Below, in pieces: positions 38,152 through 50,542 of a DNA stretch of 64,000 nucleotides. Location of the stretch: positions 102,626,046 to 102,690,045 of the forward strand of contig CM041777.1 of the NCBI GenBank assembly GCA_023374045.1. Direction: 5' to 3'. The translations under genes were made by a program, and so were the position numbers. Under the pieces are notes generated by a model, which was not told where the DNA came from, ran no database searches, and saw only the letters and a list, made by a program, of their open reading frames with translations. Source of the DNA: Limonium bicolor (Eukaryota; Streptophyta; Magnoliopsida; Caryophyllales; Plumbaginaceae). The number at the start of each line of letters is the position of its first letter. Position 1 is the stretch's first letter.

Positions 38152-38169
38152 TGGCGCCGTTGCCGGGGA
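38152..38169 (+). other. Primer binding site, tRNA-Asp type
   Basis: TGGCGCCGTTGCCGGGGA, five bases after the 5' LTR. It is complementary to the 3' end of plant tRNA-Asp, the primer usual for Athila elements. Confidence 0.85.
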
Positions 38170-38877
38170 GGCACGGTTATTTAGTTTAGTCTTTATTATA
38201 TTTTCTTTGATTGTTATTTTGTTTAGTTTTAGTTCTGATCTGCGAATTCTGTTTTGTTTTAACATTCACGTTTTATTTATTCTTTTTCTGTTTCGTTTTG
38301 TTAATTCGTTCGCTAGTACTAGTCGAGTCATTAGGTCATTAATCTTCATTCTATTTAATCCTTTCTTTGCTTTTGGTTCGTTTAGATTAGTTTATCTTAA
38401 TTAGCTAGAATTCCACGTTCGCTTTGGTAGATCTTGTTTGTTTTATTTTTTTTATTCTACTTTCTTTTTTATTTTTTGTTCTGTTTGTCTAATTTATTTA
38501 TTTTTAATTGTTCTGTTTTACTCGATTTTGGTTATTTATTCTTTTAGTTTTCTGTTTTCAATTTTCTTATTTTTTGTTTAACGTCAGATTTTATTTAGTT
38601 TAGTTATTAGGATAGCTTTATTATTTTATTTTTTATCTTTGTTCTGTTTTGATTTCTGTCTAGATTTTGTTTTAGGTATTCTTTTATCTTTTAGATTTTA
38701 TTTCTGATTTTATTCCTTTATTTGAATATTCTGTGCTTAGTAGTTAGGAAATTTTATCTGCATATTTTTGTGGGTTAAATTCTTTTTATCTTTTTCTGAT
38801 TTTCTGTTATTTTATTCTAATTACTGCTTCCCTTTTAATTTGCGCTATTATAGTTTCAGTTTACTAACTCTCGGTTT
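38170..38877 (+). other. Athila-type leader between primer site and gag
   Basis: About 700 bp of very T-rich, non-coding sequence. No motif is recognised. Confidence 0.6.
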
Positions 38878-40215
38878 ATGGTCAAAACCCGTTCTGCAGG
38901 AGAACCAGAGTTCGAGCTCAATCTTGAGATCGAGAGATTCGCAAGACAGCTTCGAAGAGACTTGAACCTGGATCCACCAGTTGAGGAGAAGGTGCCCGAG
39001 CCACCTGTTATTGAAGAGGGTCCAGAAGTCCAGCCACCGGAATATGGCAACAACGAGAGACAGATGAGGGACTACACCCGTCCAAGTGTTGAAGGGTTGG
39101 TGTCGCCAATTGTGATTCCAGCATTGCCAGCAGGAGTGCAGTGGCAGTTCAAGACTCACTATGTGACCATGGTGATGAACGCGCCTCAGTTCAGCGGGAC
39201 GGTTACTGAAGATCCGAATGTCCATCTCACTACATTCCTGAGATTGGTAGGAGCGTGTTCGACACCAGCTTCGCAGGAGGTGGCCCGGCTCACTCTGTTT
39301 CCATTCTCTCTGAGGGATAGAGCCGCTGAGTGGTTGAACTCGTTGACGCCTGACAGTATCACCAGTTGGACCGAGCTGGCTAATGCATTCTTGGCAAAGT
39401 ACTTCCCACCCTCTCGGATGCTGACCATGAGAGGAGAGATTACAAACTTCAAACAGTTTGCTGGTGAGTCCTTGTCTGAAGCTTGGGAGCGTTTTAAGGG
39501 AATAGTGAGGAAGGTACCACATCACGGTCTAGGTGAAGAGGTTATACTGCAGTCCTTTTACAAGGATTTGGATCCGTCTAGCCGGTTGTTGGTTGATACT
39601 TGTGCTGGAGGAAGTTTGATGGAGCTGCCTATTACACGAATTAAGGAGTTGTTAGATACTATCACCACAGCGGCGAATCAGTGGGGAGGTACAAGAGCAG
39701 GAGAAGCTGCACCGAAGAAACCAGCTGGGGTTTATGAAGTAGATTCAAACACTTTCTTGGCTGCCAAGATAGAAGCAATGTCGAAGCAGTTTGAGCGTAT
39801 GTGTGCAGTTATGAATCCACAGTCCAGTGCAGCAGCTCCTGAGGTTTATCCACCGTGCGAGTACTGTGGTAGAGCTTCTAACATGTGCCAGTGTTCTCCA
39901 CCACAAGAAGAGGCAGCGAACTATGTTGGTAACAGGCCGGGTAATTACTTTGGGAATCAAGGAAATCCGGGTTATCAAGCTCAGCAGCAAAACCGTTACC
40001 AAGCTGGTGGTAACAACAATTACAATCAGAGGCCTCAGCAGCAGTACAATCCTTCCTATCAGAAACAGCCACTGCAGAATCAGCAAGCACAAAATTCGGG
40101 TGCTGGAGCGTCTTCTAGTATGGATGCAGTTCTGGCCAGGATGAATGACTTCATCTCAGTTAATACGAAGAAGTTTAATGAGCTGGAGCTTTCAATCAGG
40201 AGCAGAGACCTTTAA
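38878..40215 (+). pseudogene. Athila-type gag
   Basis: An open frame of 445 codons from ATG 38878 (MVKTRSAGEPEF). Residues ~100-220 form the retrotransposon gag core, with FSGTVTEDPNVHL, FPFSLRDRAAEWLNSL, KYFPPSRMLTMRGEITNF and ESLSEAWERFK. A Cys-rich CEYCGRASNMCQC follows at ~327-339, then a Gln/Asn-rich tail. The protein ends early through a shift near 40200: the next frames continue gag sequence (FNRNIETQLSQISQQLAQRP, then NPREHAKAITLRSG), so the stop is a break, not the natural end. Gag forms the virus-like particle that packages the RNA. Confidence 0.85.
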
Positions 40216-43200
40216 TAATGACCAGAGGACTTTCAATAGGAATATCGAGACTCAGCTGTCTCAGATATCTCAGCAGTTAGCTCAGCGTCCTTTGGGTTCC
40301 TTGCCTAGTCAATCAGCAGAATCCGAGAGAGCATGCCAAGGCTATCACGTTGAGGAGTGGTACACAGCTTGACCCGGTGGTCCCTGAAGTTGAGGTCCCT
40401 CTCCCCAATGTTGAGCAGATGAAGAGACTGCTCCAGCAGGTTCCCAGGAGGAGCCACCAGCTGAAGAGGAGGTAGTGATTAGCAAGACTACTAAGACTTC
40501 CACACCTCCACGACGCGCAGTTGCTGAAGCGCCAGTTCCTTTTCCAAACCGGTTGAAGAAGAGGGACTTGGATGAGCAGTTTGGTAAGTTTTTGACTATT
40601 TTTAAGAAACTGACCATTAACATTCCTTTTTCTGAAGCTTTGAAGCAGATGCCAATATGCGAAGTTTATGAAGGACATCCTGTCCAACAGACGGTCCTTA
40701 GTGGAGAAGGACACTGTGCAGCTTACTGAGAGCGTTTCAGCTGTGCTTTCGAAGAAGCTTCCACCTAAGCTTGATGATCCAGGTACTCCGGTCATACCTT
40801 GCGCGATAGGTAATGTGAATTGTGGTAAGGGTTTATGTGACTTGGGCGCAAGTATTAATCTGATGCCATTATCTATGTATTTGAAGCTTGGTCTAGGAGA
40901 ATGTGAGCCACTCGAATTACTTTGCAATAGCTGATAGGTCGATTATCCTACCTAGAGGTGTGGTTAGAGATTTAATTGTTTCAGTTGGTACTTTGCTTTT
41001 CCTGCTGACTTTGTTATTTTGGACATGGAGGAAGATAAGGTAGTACCACTTATTCTAGGTCGACCATTCATGCGAACAGCAAGGACCCTTATTGATGTTG
41101 AAGGAGGGAAGATTATATTGCGTTTACATGATGAGCAGCTTGTTTTTGATATGACCAAGGCTGCCACTCACCCTTCTGATGTTCATGCCTGCTTTAGTTT
41201 GGATTGTATTGACACTTTGATGCAGGATTATTCTTACAGCCCCACGGAGCTGGATGCGTTGGAGAAGTGTTTGGTGGATTCCATAGAGACCACTCATGAT
41301 GACTCTGAGGTTTCTACTGCAGCGTTTCAGCTCTCTGCTGGGAGGCCATATAGGAAGTACCACAGAATCGAGGAGGAACCGCTGGACCGAGTTCCAAAGA
41401 CACTAGCTCCTTCTGTGGAATCACCACCTTCGCTTGAACTTAAACCGCTACCTAATCATCTTAAATACGCTTTCCTTGTTCCTCCTACTGATTTACCTGT
41501 TATTATATCTAATGCTTTAACTGATGAACAGGAGGAAGCATTGTTGCAGATTTTGAGGAGAAACAAAGAGGCACTAGGATGGTCCATTGCTGATATCAAA
41601 GGCATTGCTCCGACATTCTGCACTCACCGCATTTATCTTGAGGAGGATTACAAGCCATTGAGACAGCCCCAACGGCGACTGAACCCGCACATGAAAGAGG
41701 TAGTCAAGAAGGAGGTTATCAAGCTACTGGATGCAGGTATAATCTATCCAATCTCTGACAGCGAATGGGTAAGTCCTACTCAGGTGGTACCCAAGAAAGG
41801 GGGTTTAACTGTAGTTCCTAATGATAAGGTGAATTAATTCCTCAGCGTACTATTACTGGGCATAGAGTTTGCATTGATTATAGGAAGTTAAATGCCGCCA
41901 CTAGGAAAGACCACTTCCCCCTTCCATTTATTGATCAGATGCTAGAGAGGCTTGCAGGACAAGAATATTACTGTTTCTTAGATGGTTACTCTGGTTATTT
42001 TCAAATTCCAATTGCTAAGGAGGACCAAGAGAAAACTACTTTTACATGTCCATATGGTACTTATGCTTATCGTCGCATGCCTTTTGGTTTATGTAATGCA
42101 CCTGGTACTTTTCAACGTTGCATGACTGCTATCTTTGCTGATTTTATTGAAAAGTGCATCGAAGTCTTTATGGATGATTTTTCTGTTTTTGGACCAACTT
42201 TTGATGCATGCTTGCGAGACTTGGATTTAATCTTAGCTAGATGCAGGGAGACTAACTTGGTGCTCAATTGGGAGAAGTGCCACTTCATGGTGCAGGAAGG
42301 CATCGTGCTCGGTCACAAGATTTCCAAGAAGGGGATCGAGGTGGACAAGGCTAAGGTTGAAGTCATAGAGCAGTTGCCACCACCATCTTCGGTAAAGGAT
42401 GTCGAAGTTTTCTCGGTCACGCAGGTTTTTATAGGCGCTTTGTTAAGGATTTTTCTAAGATCTCTAAGCCTCTTTGTGATTTATTACTTAAGGATGCTAA
42501 ATTTGAGTTTACAAAGAGTGCTTAGATGCGTTTAATTTGCTCAAAGCTAAATTGATTTCTGCACCTATTATTGTTGCTCCTGATTGGTCGTTGCCTTTTG
42601 AGATTATGTGTGATGCTAGTGACTACGCATTGGGAGCAGCTCTGGGTCAGAGGCATGACAAGGTATTGAGGATAGTCTACTACGCAAGTAAGACTATGAA
42701 TGAGGCGCAGAAGAACTATGCCACGACGGAGAAGGAGCTGTTGGCGATCGTCTTTGCTTGTGATAAGTTTCGACCGTACATCATTGGCAGCAAAGTCATC
42801 GTGCATACCGACCATTCTGCCCTCAGGTATCTCTTTGGAAAGATTGATGCTAAACCTCGTTTGATCCGTTGGATTTTGCTTTTGCAGGAATTTGATATTG
42901 AGATTAGAGATAAACCTGGAGCGCAGAATGGAGTGGCGGATCACTTATCCCGTATGGAAGTTCCTGACGATGGCAGGCCAATCAATGAGTATTTTCCTGA
43001 TGAGTATGTCTTCATGATCGGCCATTCGACGGACCCTTGGTACGCTGATATTGCAAATTACCTAGCCAAGGGTATTTCCTCCAGAGCTATCGTATCAGCA
43101 GAAGAAGAAGTTCTTCTCCACAGTCAAGCACTACCTTTGGGACGACCCGTTTCTGTTCAAGGTCTGCGCAGATGGTATGATACGTCGTTGTGTTCTGAGG

Positions 43201-44385
43201 ATGAAGCTAGAGACATCCTGACACACTGCCATTCTAGAGAAGCAGGAGGTCATTTTGGACCGGCTAGGACAGCCGCAAAAGTTTTGGAGGCTGGCTTCTT
43301 TGGAAGAATCTTGAACAAGGACTGTTATCAATTTGTTTCTACTTGTGACCAATGTCAGAGGCAGGGGAATTTATCCAGACGTCATGAGATGCCATTGAAT
43401 TCGATCCTGGAGGTTGAGCCGTTCGATCTGTGGGGTATTGATTTCATGGGACCGTTCCCATCCTCCCAAGGTAACCTTTACATCCTGGTGCTGTGGATTA
43501 CGTTACCAAGTGGGCTGAAGCGATAGCAGCGCCGACCAATGATGCAAGAGTGGTACTCAAGTTTCTAAGAGGAATACTTTACCCGTTCGGTGTTCCACGA
43601 GCGATCATCAGTGACGGGGGTACACACTTCTGCAACAAGCAGTTTGAGGCTCTTCTACAGAAATACGGTGTGCGACATAAGGTTTCTTTACCGTATCATC
43701 CACAGACGAACGGGCAAGCCGAGATCACCAACAGAGAAATTAAGTGGATCTGCAGAAATCAGTCGCGTCTTCGAGGCGAGATTGGTCCCTTAAGTTGGAT
43801 GACGCCTTGTGGGCATACCGCACTGCATTTAAAACACCCCTAGGTATGTCCCCGTACAAGTTGGTTTTTGGTAAGGCGTGCCACTTACCTGTGGAGCTGG
43901 AGCACAAATCTTTTTGGGCACTCAAGGCACTGAATTTTGATCTGAAAAAGGCCGGTGAGAAGCGTAAGTTACAGCTATGTGATCTCGAGGAGTTTAGAGA
44001 GGAAGCTTATGAGAACGCCAAGATTTATAAGGAGAAAACGAAGAGGTGGCATGATAAGTTATTGGTCAAGCGTGAGTTTCACGTTGGGGATAAGGTTCTT
44101 CTCTTCAACTCCCGACTGAAATTATTTCCTGGAAAATTGAAGTCTCGTTGGTCTGGACCGTTTACAGTGACGAATGTATCGCCCTATGGAGCTATCGAAT
44201 TAGTCAATGCAGAAGGGGAACCATTCAAAGTCAACGGGTCTCAGCTGAAGCATTATCTCAGTGGTGATATCGCTGAAGTCCATTCGGTGATCACGGTCTT
44301 TGAGCCCCATACTGATTATCCCAATGCATGGTCTAGCCAAAGACCGAAAACGGGCGGCTGGCTGGGAGACAACCCAGTTTTGTGA
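40216..44385 (+). pseudogene. Athila-type pol: protease, RT, RNase H, integrase
   Basis: Domains follow gypsy order but change frame near 40690, 40930, 41825, 42400, 42530, 43490 and 43740. Protease: LCDLGASINLMPLS (~40840-40880) and VPLILGRPFMRTA. Reverse transcriptase: TGHRVCIDYRKLNAATRKDHF, YCFLDGYSGYFQIPI, PFGLCNAPGTFQRCM and the catalytic VFMDDFSVFG (~42168). RNase [31 protein letters not shown] and [10 protein letters not shown]. Integrase: zinc-binding region ending [33 protein letters not shown] and [14 protein letters not shown], so the D-D-E residues are visible. The C-terminal part has [27 protein letters not shown], cut by line of sight to [17 protein letters not shown]. The active sites survive; the frame does not. 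Confidence 0.88.
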
Positions 44386-44561
44386 GTTTTATTCTTTCCG
44401 TTTTAATTTCTTTCTCGTAGTTTAATTGTTTTTGATTCTTTATTTTTGGGGCTAACGTGCGTGTTAGACATGTTTTGTTTAGTTTTCCATGGTTTTAAAG
44501 GTGAATTCAGGAGTTTGGAGGTGCATCTATCATCTATGTGAGTTTCTGACCACTTTTAAGG

Positions 44562-44885
44562 GCTGTCCGGGTTTGGAGCTGGGTTTACAAACCCGGACCT
44601 ATAACTGGGCGAGGCTACTGGCATGTTTTTGATGCTGTCCGGGTTTGAGGAGGAGTTTGAAACCCGGACCACATATGCGGCTCAACTTCTGTCCACATTT
44701 TCAGGCCATCCGGGTTTGAAGACAGGTTTGAAACCCGGACCACACAGGCGCATTACTCACTGGCATATTTTTGAAGCCATCCGGGTTTGAGGCAGGGTTT
44801 GGAACCCGGACCGCATATGCGGTGCAGCTTCTGACTAAATTTCATATGGTCCGGGTTTGCATACAGGTTTGAAACCCGGACCCAG
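44562..44885. repeat. Hairpin minisatellite between pol and the env-like region
   Basis: TCCGGGTTTG recurs at 44566, 44638, 44709, 44780 and 44850 (spacing 70-72). Each is followed by a short loop and AAACCCGGACC, an 11-bp-class stem. The core is the same as in the LTR array; the intervening bases differ. Confidence 0.92.
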
Positions 44886-45304
44886 TCTTCAGCAGAACAA
44901 AAGCGGGGCGCGCGACCTAAATCCCTCATTTGCTTCCTTCTTCTACCTCGCGCCCCATACCAGACCTCGCCGCCCCGACCTCATCCCCATTGTTACACGC
45001 CATCACCCCTCCTCCAAATCGCCACCACCCCCGCCAGTGCCTCACCCGTCTCCGTCCCGACTCCTTCACCACCACCACTCCACTTCGCCCGACCCAGCCC
45101 CAATCTCCCTCCTCAATTGCACCCATCACCACCCCCGACGCCATCTCCTATCTCCGCCTCGCCACTACACTGCCCCGCTGCTCCCCTATTCTCGGCTTTG
45201 GTCGCGCCCCGACACCGCCACCACCCGTTCCTTCCCAGTCCATTGCCCTCCCTCGCCAGTCCCGACCCGCATCATCACCACTTTCCTCGCCTGCTCCAAT
45301 CGGT

Positions 45305-46630
45305 ATGGCTCCGAAGCGCACTCGCCGTTCCACCGCTGCTGCAGCTTCGACTTCGGCCGCACCTGCTCCGCCTGCTCCGACGCTTCCAGTCCAATACCGC
45401 GAGTCCGTGCGTGCCGATTTCATCAGCGAGGCTGCTTTTGATTGGTACAATGTCAAGGACCGGAAAATTATTCCGGAGAGGTCAGTGTCTGAGGAGTTAA
45501 TTAATGAATTTGATTTACAAACTGTGTTTGCTGCTAAGGGTTGGGGGGTTGTTGCATCGTGGTGGGGGATGTTATTACCCAAGATTGGTTAAGTTATTTA
45601 TGCTAATGCTGAGAAGAGGATGAGCAAGATATAATAGCGCGTGATAAAGGGAGGTACATTGAGATTAATCATGAGGTGATTGATGAATACTTTGGAGTGC
45701 AAGATGTTTTTGATAATAATGTGCTTAGGGAACGTAGGAAAAATTATGAAAATGATAAGAAACGGGCAAAGGAGCACTATCTGAGGCTGGTGGTGAACAC
45801 CCTGAGGTTCCGAACCGTCAACAACGGTCTCAAGGGATAAGCAGGTCGTGACAGGGGACAAACTGCAGACTCCGATTGAGCGGTTGCTTCTGGCTATTAT
45901 TATGCATAATGTCCGCCCGAGGGAGTGTGCTGACTTGAACGCTGTGGATTGTTTCTTTATGCGTCATCTGCTGGATGATGAGTTCTCTAGCGGCGCCTGT
46001 CCTATTATTTTCTCTGCTGCTGTTTTTAACCACATTTTACGTATCATGGATGTGGACAGCACCGCTTCTCTTGCTTTCCCACATTTTGCTGCAGTATCTT
46101 TTTGAGAAGGAGAGGGTGGATTTCAGTGATGAGCGGCCTCAGCATTCAGCTCCTCCTCTGGACATGACGGCGATGCATCGCTTTCAGTGGGAGAAGATAG
46201 GAGATGGTTGGGTTAAGCGTCGTCGTGCCCGACCGGGTGAGAGAGCTGCCCGAGCTGCTGGTGCTGATGGGGCCGGGCCTTCACAGATTCGGGAGATGGT
46301 GGACCTGCTGTAGCGCCGACGCAGATTTTGAGGAGCTGATGACAGAGTTTCGAGATTGGCAGGGGGTGTGTACTGCCCGCTTTGATGAGTTCGGCTCGCG
46401 CCTTGACGATCTGTCTACTCAGGTTCAGAACTATGGAGTTCGCCTGACATCTTTGGAGGCGCGTCGCCACGCTGCTGAGGTTCGCCAGGATGCGCGGATG
46501 GCTGAGTACGATACACGCTTCGCCCGTATGGAGGCATGGCATCTTCAGCATGGGTCACACAGCTTCCACCACCTTCCTAGGATTTTGGAGTTTGGGTTGT
46601 TTCGTTCTCTATCTTTTCAGATCTTTTGAT
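45305..46630 (+). pseudogene. Athila-type env-like (third) ORF, frameshifted
   Basis: The first frame starts at ATG 45305 (MAPKRTRRSTAAAASTSAA) and holds FISEAAFDWYNVKDRKIIPE and AAKGWGVVASWWG, then stops at 45590. Sequence of the same type continues in other frames: RYIEINHEVIDEYFGV (~45660), TPIERLLLAIIMHNVRPREC (~45870) and a coiled-coil-like C-terminal part (FEELMTEFRDW ... FDEFGSRLDDLSTQVQNYGV, 46330-46440). This is the extra ORF seen after integrase in Athila elements. I see no clear signal peptide or membrane anchor, so an envelope role is by position only. Confidence 0.65.
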
Positions 46631-47959
46631 GTGTTTGCTTCTGAGATATTTTTCCTTTTGGTTGTATTTCTTTCCTGCTTTGGATTCGACTACTACTTAT
46701 TTCATTCCGATGTCGCTCACTGTGATGTAACACTCATACACTTACTGTTTTTCTGCAAGTTCGTGTTGGCTTTGGTTATATTTTCTGCGCTACAGGTCTG
46801 CCTTTTGATGCGTGTGAGGTATTGAGGAAATTTAAAGGAAGCTCTGTCGAAATTTCTGCAGAATTCAACACCCCGCTGTTTTACATAAGTGTGAGGACGT
46901 TGTCCTCACCATACCCCAGGGGCGTGATTTTCTAACTTCTTTTATTTTTCAAACGTTGTTTTCTGGAAATTTTTGTTTTCCTTCCATCTTAATCATTTTC
47001 ATGAAGCAATGAGGCCATTGCTAAGTTTAAGTGTGAGGAAGGGAAATTGCACATACTCATATTCATGTTCAATTTCATTCGAATGTGCTAATTTTGACCA
47101 ATTTTCTTTCAAGACAATCATTCCATTTGCACAATATTTTTGTTGGCCCTCAAAAAAATATTTTGGTTGCATAACATACCTGAGTCTTATTCAGTGGTTG
47201 GTTAAGTTGGTTTGGAACACCGCACGAGTAGCACTAGTTCTTATGAGGTCGAGGTGGAAAACAGTTGTGGGAATTCTGGTTGCACTTCTTGTATGTACAG
47301 TTTTAACTAATGTTTGTCTATTTCTTCTTTAAAAAGTTAAGCCTATTAGTGCAACTATTTGATTTTGATTTCACTTGGGGACTTTGGGAATGATTATTGA
47401 ATGAAAGGAAGGAAGGACAAAGGCAAGGTACTCCTCTAATCGAACTTTTAACCCAGAAAACAGGCCTCGCCCATTTGGTAATTAAGTCCTCGGGGTGCCT
47501 CATCACCCATCTACCTAAGGTCATCTGATCTGGGATAGAAGACCCAACACCGCTACATGAATGGAGAGAAAAGTCTGAGGGATATAAAAGAAAAGTTAAT
47601 GCTTGTTTAGAAAGTTGAAGAAATTTGCTAATTTCAAATGCAAAGTGCAAAATCTTTCTTGATTATGAGTACGTGGTGATGAAAGGTAATATGGAATAAG
47701 ATATTACTTCTCACCCCTTGTCGTCCATGGATTGTGGAAAATTAATTGGAAAGTAGTCCCTGAGTGAAATTGGAGTCAGTGGTTTTACTATGTGCCTTAA
47801 GCTCTTGCAAAATACTTCTCAATTCACTGTTTATGAAAACCTGCAAGTGTGGATCATTGTTCTCTATGACTGCTTTTCATTATTAGATCTCCTTGTGCAC
47901 AGTTCTGAACTGACGGCTCCCTTCTGTAAGACTTAAGTATGTTTTTATTTGCTTGAGGG
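46631..47959 (+). other. Athila-type 3' spacer
   Basis: Non-coding sequence between the env-like region and the 3' polypurine tract. Copies of TAAGTGTGAGGA, the word found in the tract before the 3' LTR, also occur at ~46887 and ~47028. Confidence 0.6.
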
Positions 47960-47968
47960 CAAGCAAAG

Positions 47969-47985
47969 ATTAAGTGTGAGGAAGT
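47969..47985 (+). other. Polypurine tract before the Athila 3' LTR
   Basis: TTAAGTGTGAGGAAGT directly precedes the 3' LTR start TGATAAG. Such tracts prime plus-strand DNA synthesis. Confidence 0.65.
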
Positions 47986-49480
47986 TGATAAGTCAGGAAT
48001 TTGTCTAAGTTTACTAGACTAATTCATGCTTAATTTTCTACATTATGACATTAACTTTCCTCTTTAATGCTTTAATTACTCTTCATTGTTATATTTGTCT
48101 CCAGTGATCGATTTCATATGTTTTCAGGATAAAATACTCAACAAAGTGCTTAAATGAAGATTTTAGAGGTTAGAGCAACATGGGAAGTCAAACCAGAGTC
48201 AAATACAGATTTTCATTCACCTTCTGCCTCTTTTCAGACTTGTTCCGGGTTTGCATATTGGTTTGCAACCCGGACCACAAGACCGGAGAAGCTACTGCCT
48301 TAAATTTCATGTTTCCGGGTTTGCATATGGGTTTGAAACCCGAACAATACAGACGGAGAAGCTACTGCCTTAAATTTTATGTTCCGGGTTTGCATATGGG
48401 TTTGCAACCCGGACCAATACAGACGGAGAAGCTACTGCCTTAAATTTCATGTGTTCCGGGTTTGCATATGGGTTTGAAACCCGGAACAATACAGACGGAG
48501 CGCGGAGTTTCTGTTTCGAGATTGACGGAAAATTATATCTTTTAACATTGTGGCCGTCGTTTATTTTAGAGATAGATTAGAAGATAGAGACCGGGGTATT
48601 ATAAAAGGAGGAGCTTGGCCAACCTGAATACACATCTTGAGCGCACAGAATAATCACGATACAGAGAGAATTAGTTTGAGAGCTTGGAGTCTGTTTGGAG
48701 TTTGGAGTTTGGAGCAGAGCACAGAGAGGAGTTCACCACGGAGACTGAACAATAGTTTCTTCTTGTTCTCTATTATTACTAAGCTTATGTAAACATGTCA
48801 ATGGCTGAGTAGTTCCCTTAGATTTCGGTTTGCTATGTATCCCTAAATTGACTATTCCTGTTCCTTTGTGATTTAATGCAATTTAATTGAGTAAAGTTAT
48901 TTTCCTTGCTTAATTTCTTTAATCGTTATAATTTGGCCAATTATAAGGATTAGTATTTTGTTAGCTTATATGTGACGACTGCGGCTTTCAATTGAATTCA
49001 GGAAAATAACCAGTTAGTTGAGACGGTAATTCCTCTAAATAGCTAATTGACTAATAACTAGATTGTTCTTAAGGCGGTTAGTAAACAGTGGGTTCGTAAC
49101 GAGAGTTAGAATTCGGTCTTTATTAACTAGTATTTGCTAAGCGGGAGACCGGAGGTAAATTATCTTAGTTCTAGGGTTTTACTCAGATTATCTTTTAAAT
49201 CACTTAGGGATAGGAATCACGGATTTAGGGTGCAGTAGTAAACCGGGATCTTCTTCTCCAAATCAGTTTCACAACATTTTTTTTCCGCTTGTTATTGTTT
49301 CGCATGCCGTTTACAGTCTTTAATTGTCATCTAATCAAACCCCAATTTCCTGTTTTATTTTTCATTAATAAAGATTTAAACTAGACACATCGCCTCCTCT
49401 GGTTCGATACTTAGGGATTACTCTCTATTAAAACTTGCTAGAATTGACCGGTACACTTGCCGTTAGGTTATACCCCAACA
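47986..49480 (+). repeat. Athila-type 3' LTR
   Basis: 1495 bp, same ends as the 5' LTR. Its hairpin minisatellite (48238-48492) again has four units. Followed by the CTAAC duplication. Confidence 0.93.
48238..48492. repeat. Hairpin minisatellite in the Athila 3' LTR, four units
   Basis: Counterpart of 36899-37155, with small unit-level differences such as GTTTGAAACCCGAAC replacing GTTTGCAACCCGAAC in the second unit. Confidence 0.9.
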
Positions 49481-50527
49481 CTAACCAACTTTGTTTGAGT
49501 TGTGATCTAACTGAGTAGTGTAGACCAACTCACGAAAGAATAACATTTTGGTTAGTGACTCGTAGAGAGAGTCAAACCACGAAATAATTAAACGTGGAGA
49601 AACACATAAGAAATCTCAACTAGAGAACAACGATAGTTCAACCTTATGAACTCACTTGAACGTGAAAGAGACATACAAGACTATTAAACTCCCTTTCAAT
49701 GGTTAGTTGACCTCCTACGTGAGGATTCGAACCAACAAGAGACTGTAACCAAACGTCTAAGTATTGGTAACATAGGGGCAACCCTTAAATATGAGAATAC
49801 AAGAACTTAAGAAAATTCCCTAAGTTTATTAGATGACATCAAGAGCGATGCTTCTAGACTAAAATACATCATTATATTATGACTCCGAGGAGAGGAGTAA
49901 TTGGGAATGTGAGAAGTCTGATAGAGATTCGGACGTACGCGAGAAAGAGGAACTAGGAGAGTAGTTCTGGTTTCTAGTTGAACCTTCCCACCATGCTAGA
50001 CCCGGTAGGGTCGAAACCGGGGAAGTAAGACTAGAACCCGAAAGCCCGGGGTGAGATCTATATGTGTGTCTCTACCCGGAGGTCTAAGAGACTTAACCCT
50101 AGTTATTCGACTTGAGTGATGAGTGGGTAAGCATGGGAAAAGCCCAGTAGTGAGAGTTGTAAGTGTCTCTAACCGAGGTCAAGTGAATTGACTTAAGAGT
50201 TATTCAGGTGTAGAATAATCAAGAAAACAAGATCCAGACCAGAGGGTGTCTATAGATCTAAGAGAACAAGGAAAAACTAACCGACTAAGATGGATAAGTT
50301 AATTACTAATGAGAATGAGGCGTTATTGAGGTAGAAACCCTCAAGCCTAAAGAACAAGGAAAGATAATCTAACAAACTTGATGTGTTATCCTTGTTGTTG
50401 GTATTCCTTTGTTTACAACATTTCATGTTTTGATTTAAATAAAATCAATCGAATGTTCAGATGACAACTAGCTGAGTGTGGCCCGGTAGTAGCGGGTTGC
50501 ACGACTACCATACTAGTAAAGGTGCTG

Positions 50528-50542
50528 AGCCCCTTTGGGGCT
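50528..50542. other. Short stem-loop in solo LTR C
   Basis: AGCCCC, TTT, GGGGCT. Read inverted, it is followed by CAGC and preceded by GTACCTG, the same flanks as the CCCCC/GGGGG stem of LTR B at 27090. Confidence 0.55.

Larger units (their letters stand above)
36648..49480 (+). mobile_element. Athila-type Ty3/gypsy retrotransposon, complete structure
   Basis: A 12.83-kb element with two ~1.5-kb LTRs, perfect CTAAC duplications (36643-36647 and 49481-49485), a tRNA-Asp primer site, gag, pol (protease, RT, RNase H, integrase) and an env-like region, then a long 3' spacer and polypurine tract. Lineage is judged from the tRNA-Asp primer, the protease and RT motifs, and the extra ORF after integrase. 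Pol and env-like regions carry frameshifts, so it cannot move on its own. It is inserted inside solo LTR C. Confidence 0.93.

Noticed and set aside
38848..39525. Minus-strand 225-residue open frame
   Set aside because: Antisense shadow of Athila gag.
44857..45304. Open frames upstream of the env-like ATG
   Set aside because: Low-complexity Pro/His/Ser translation of C-rich DNA; the family-like sequence begins at 45305.
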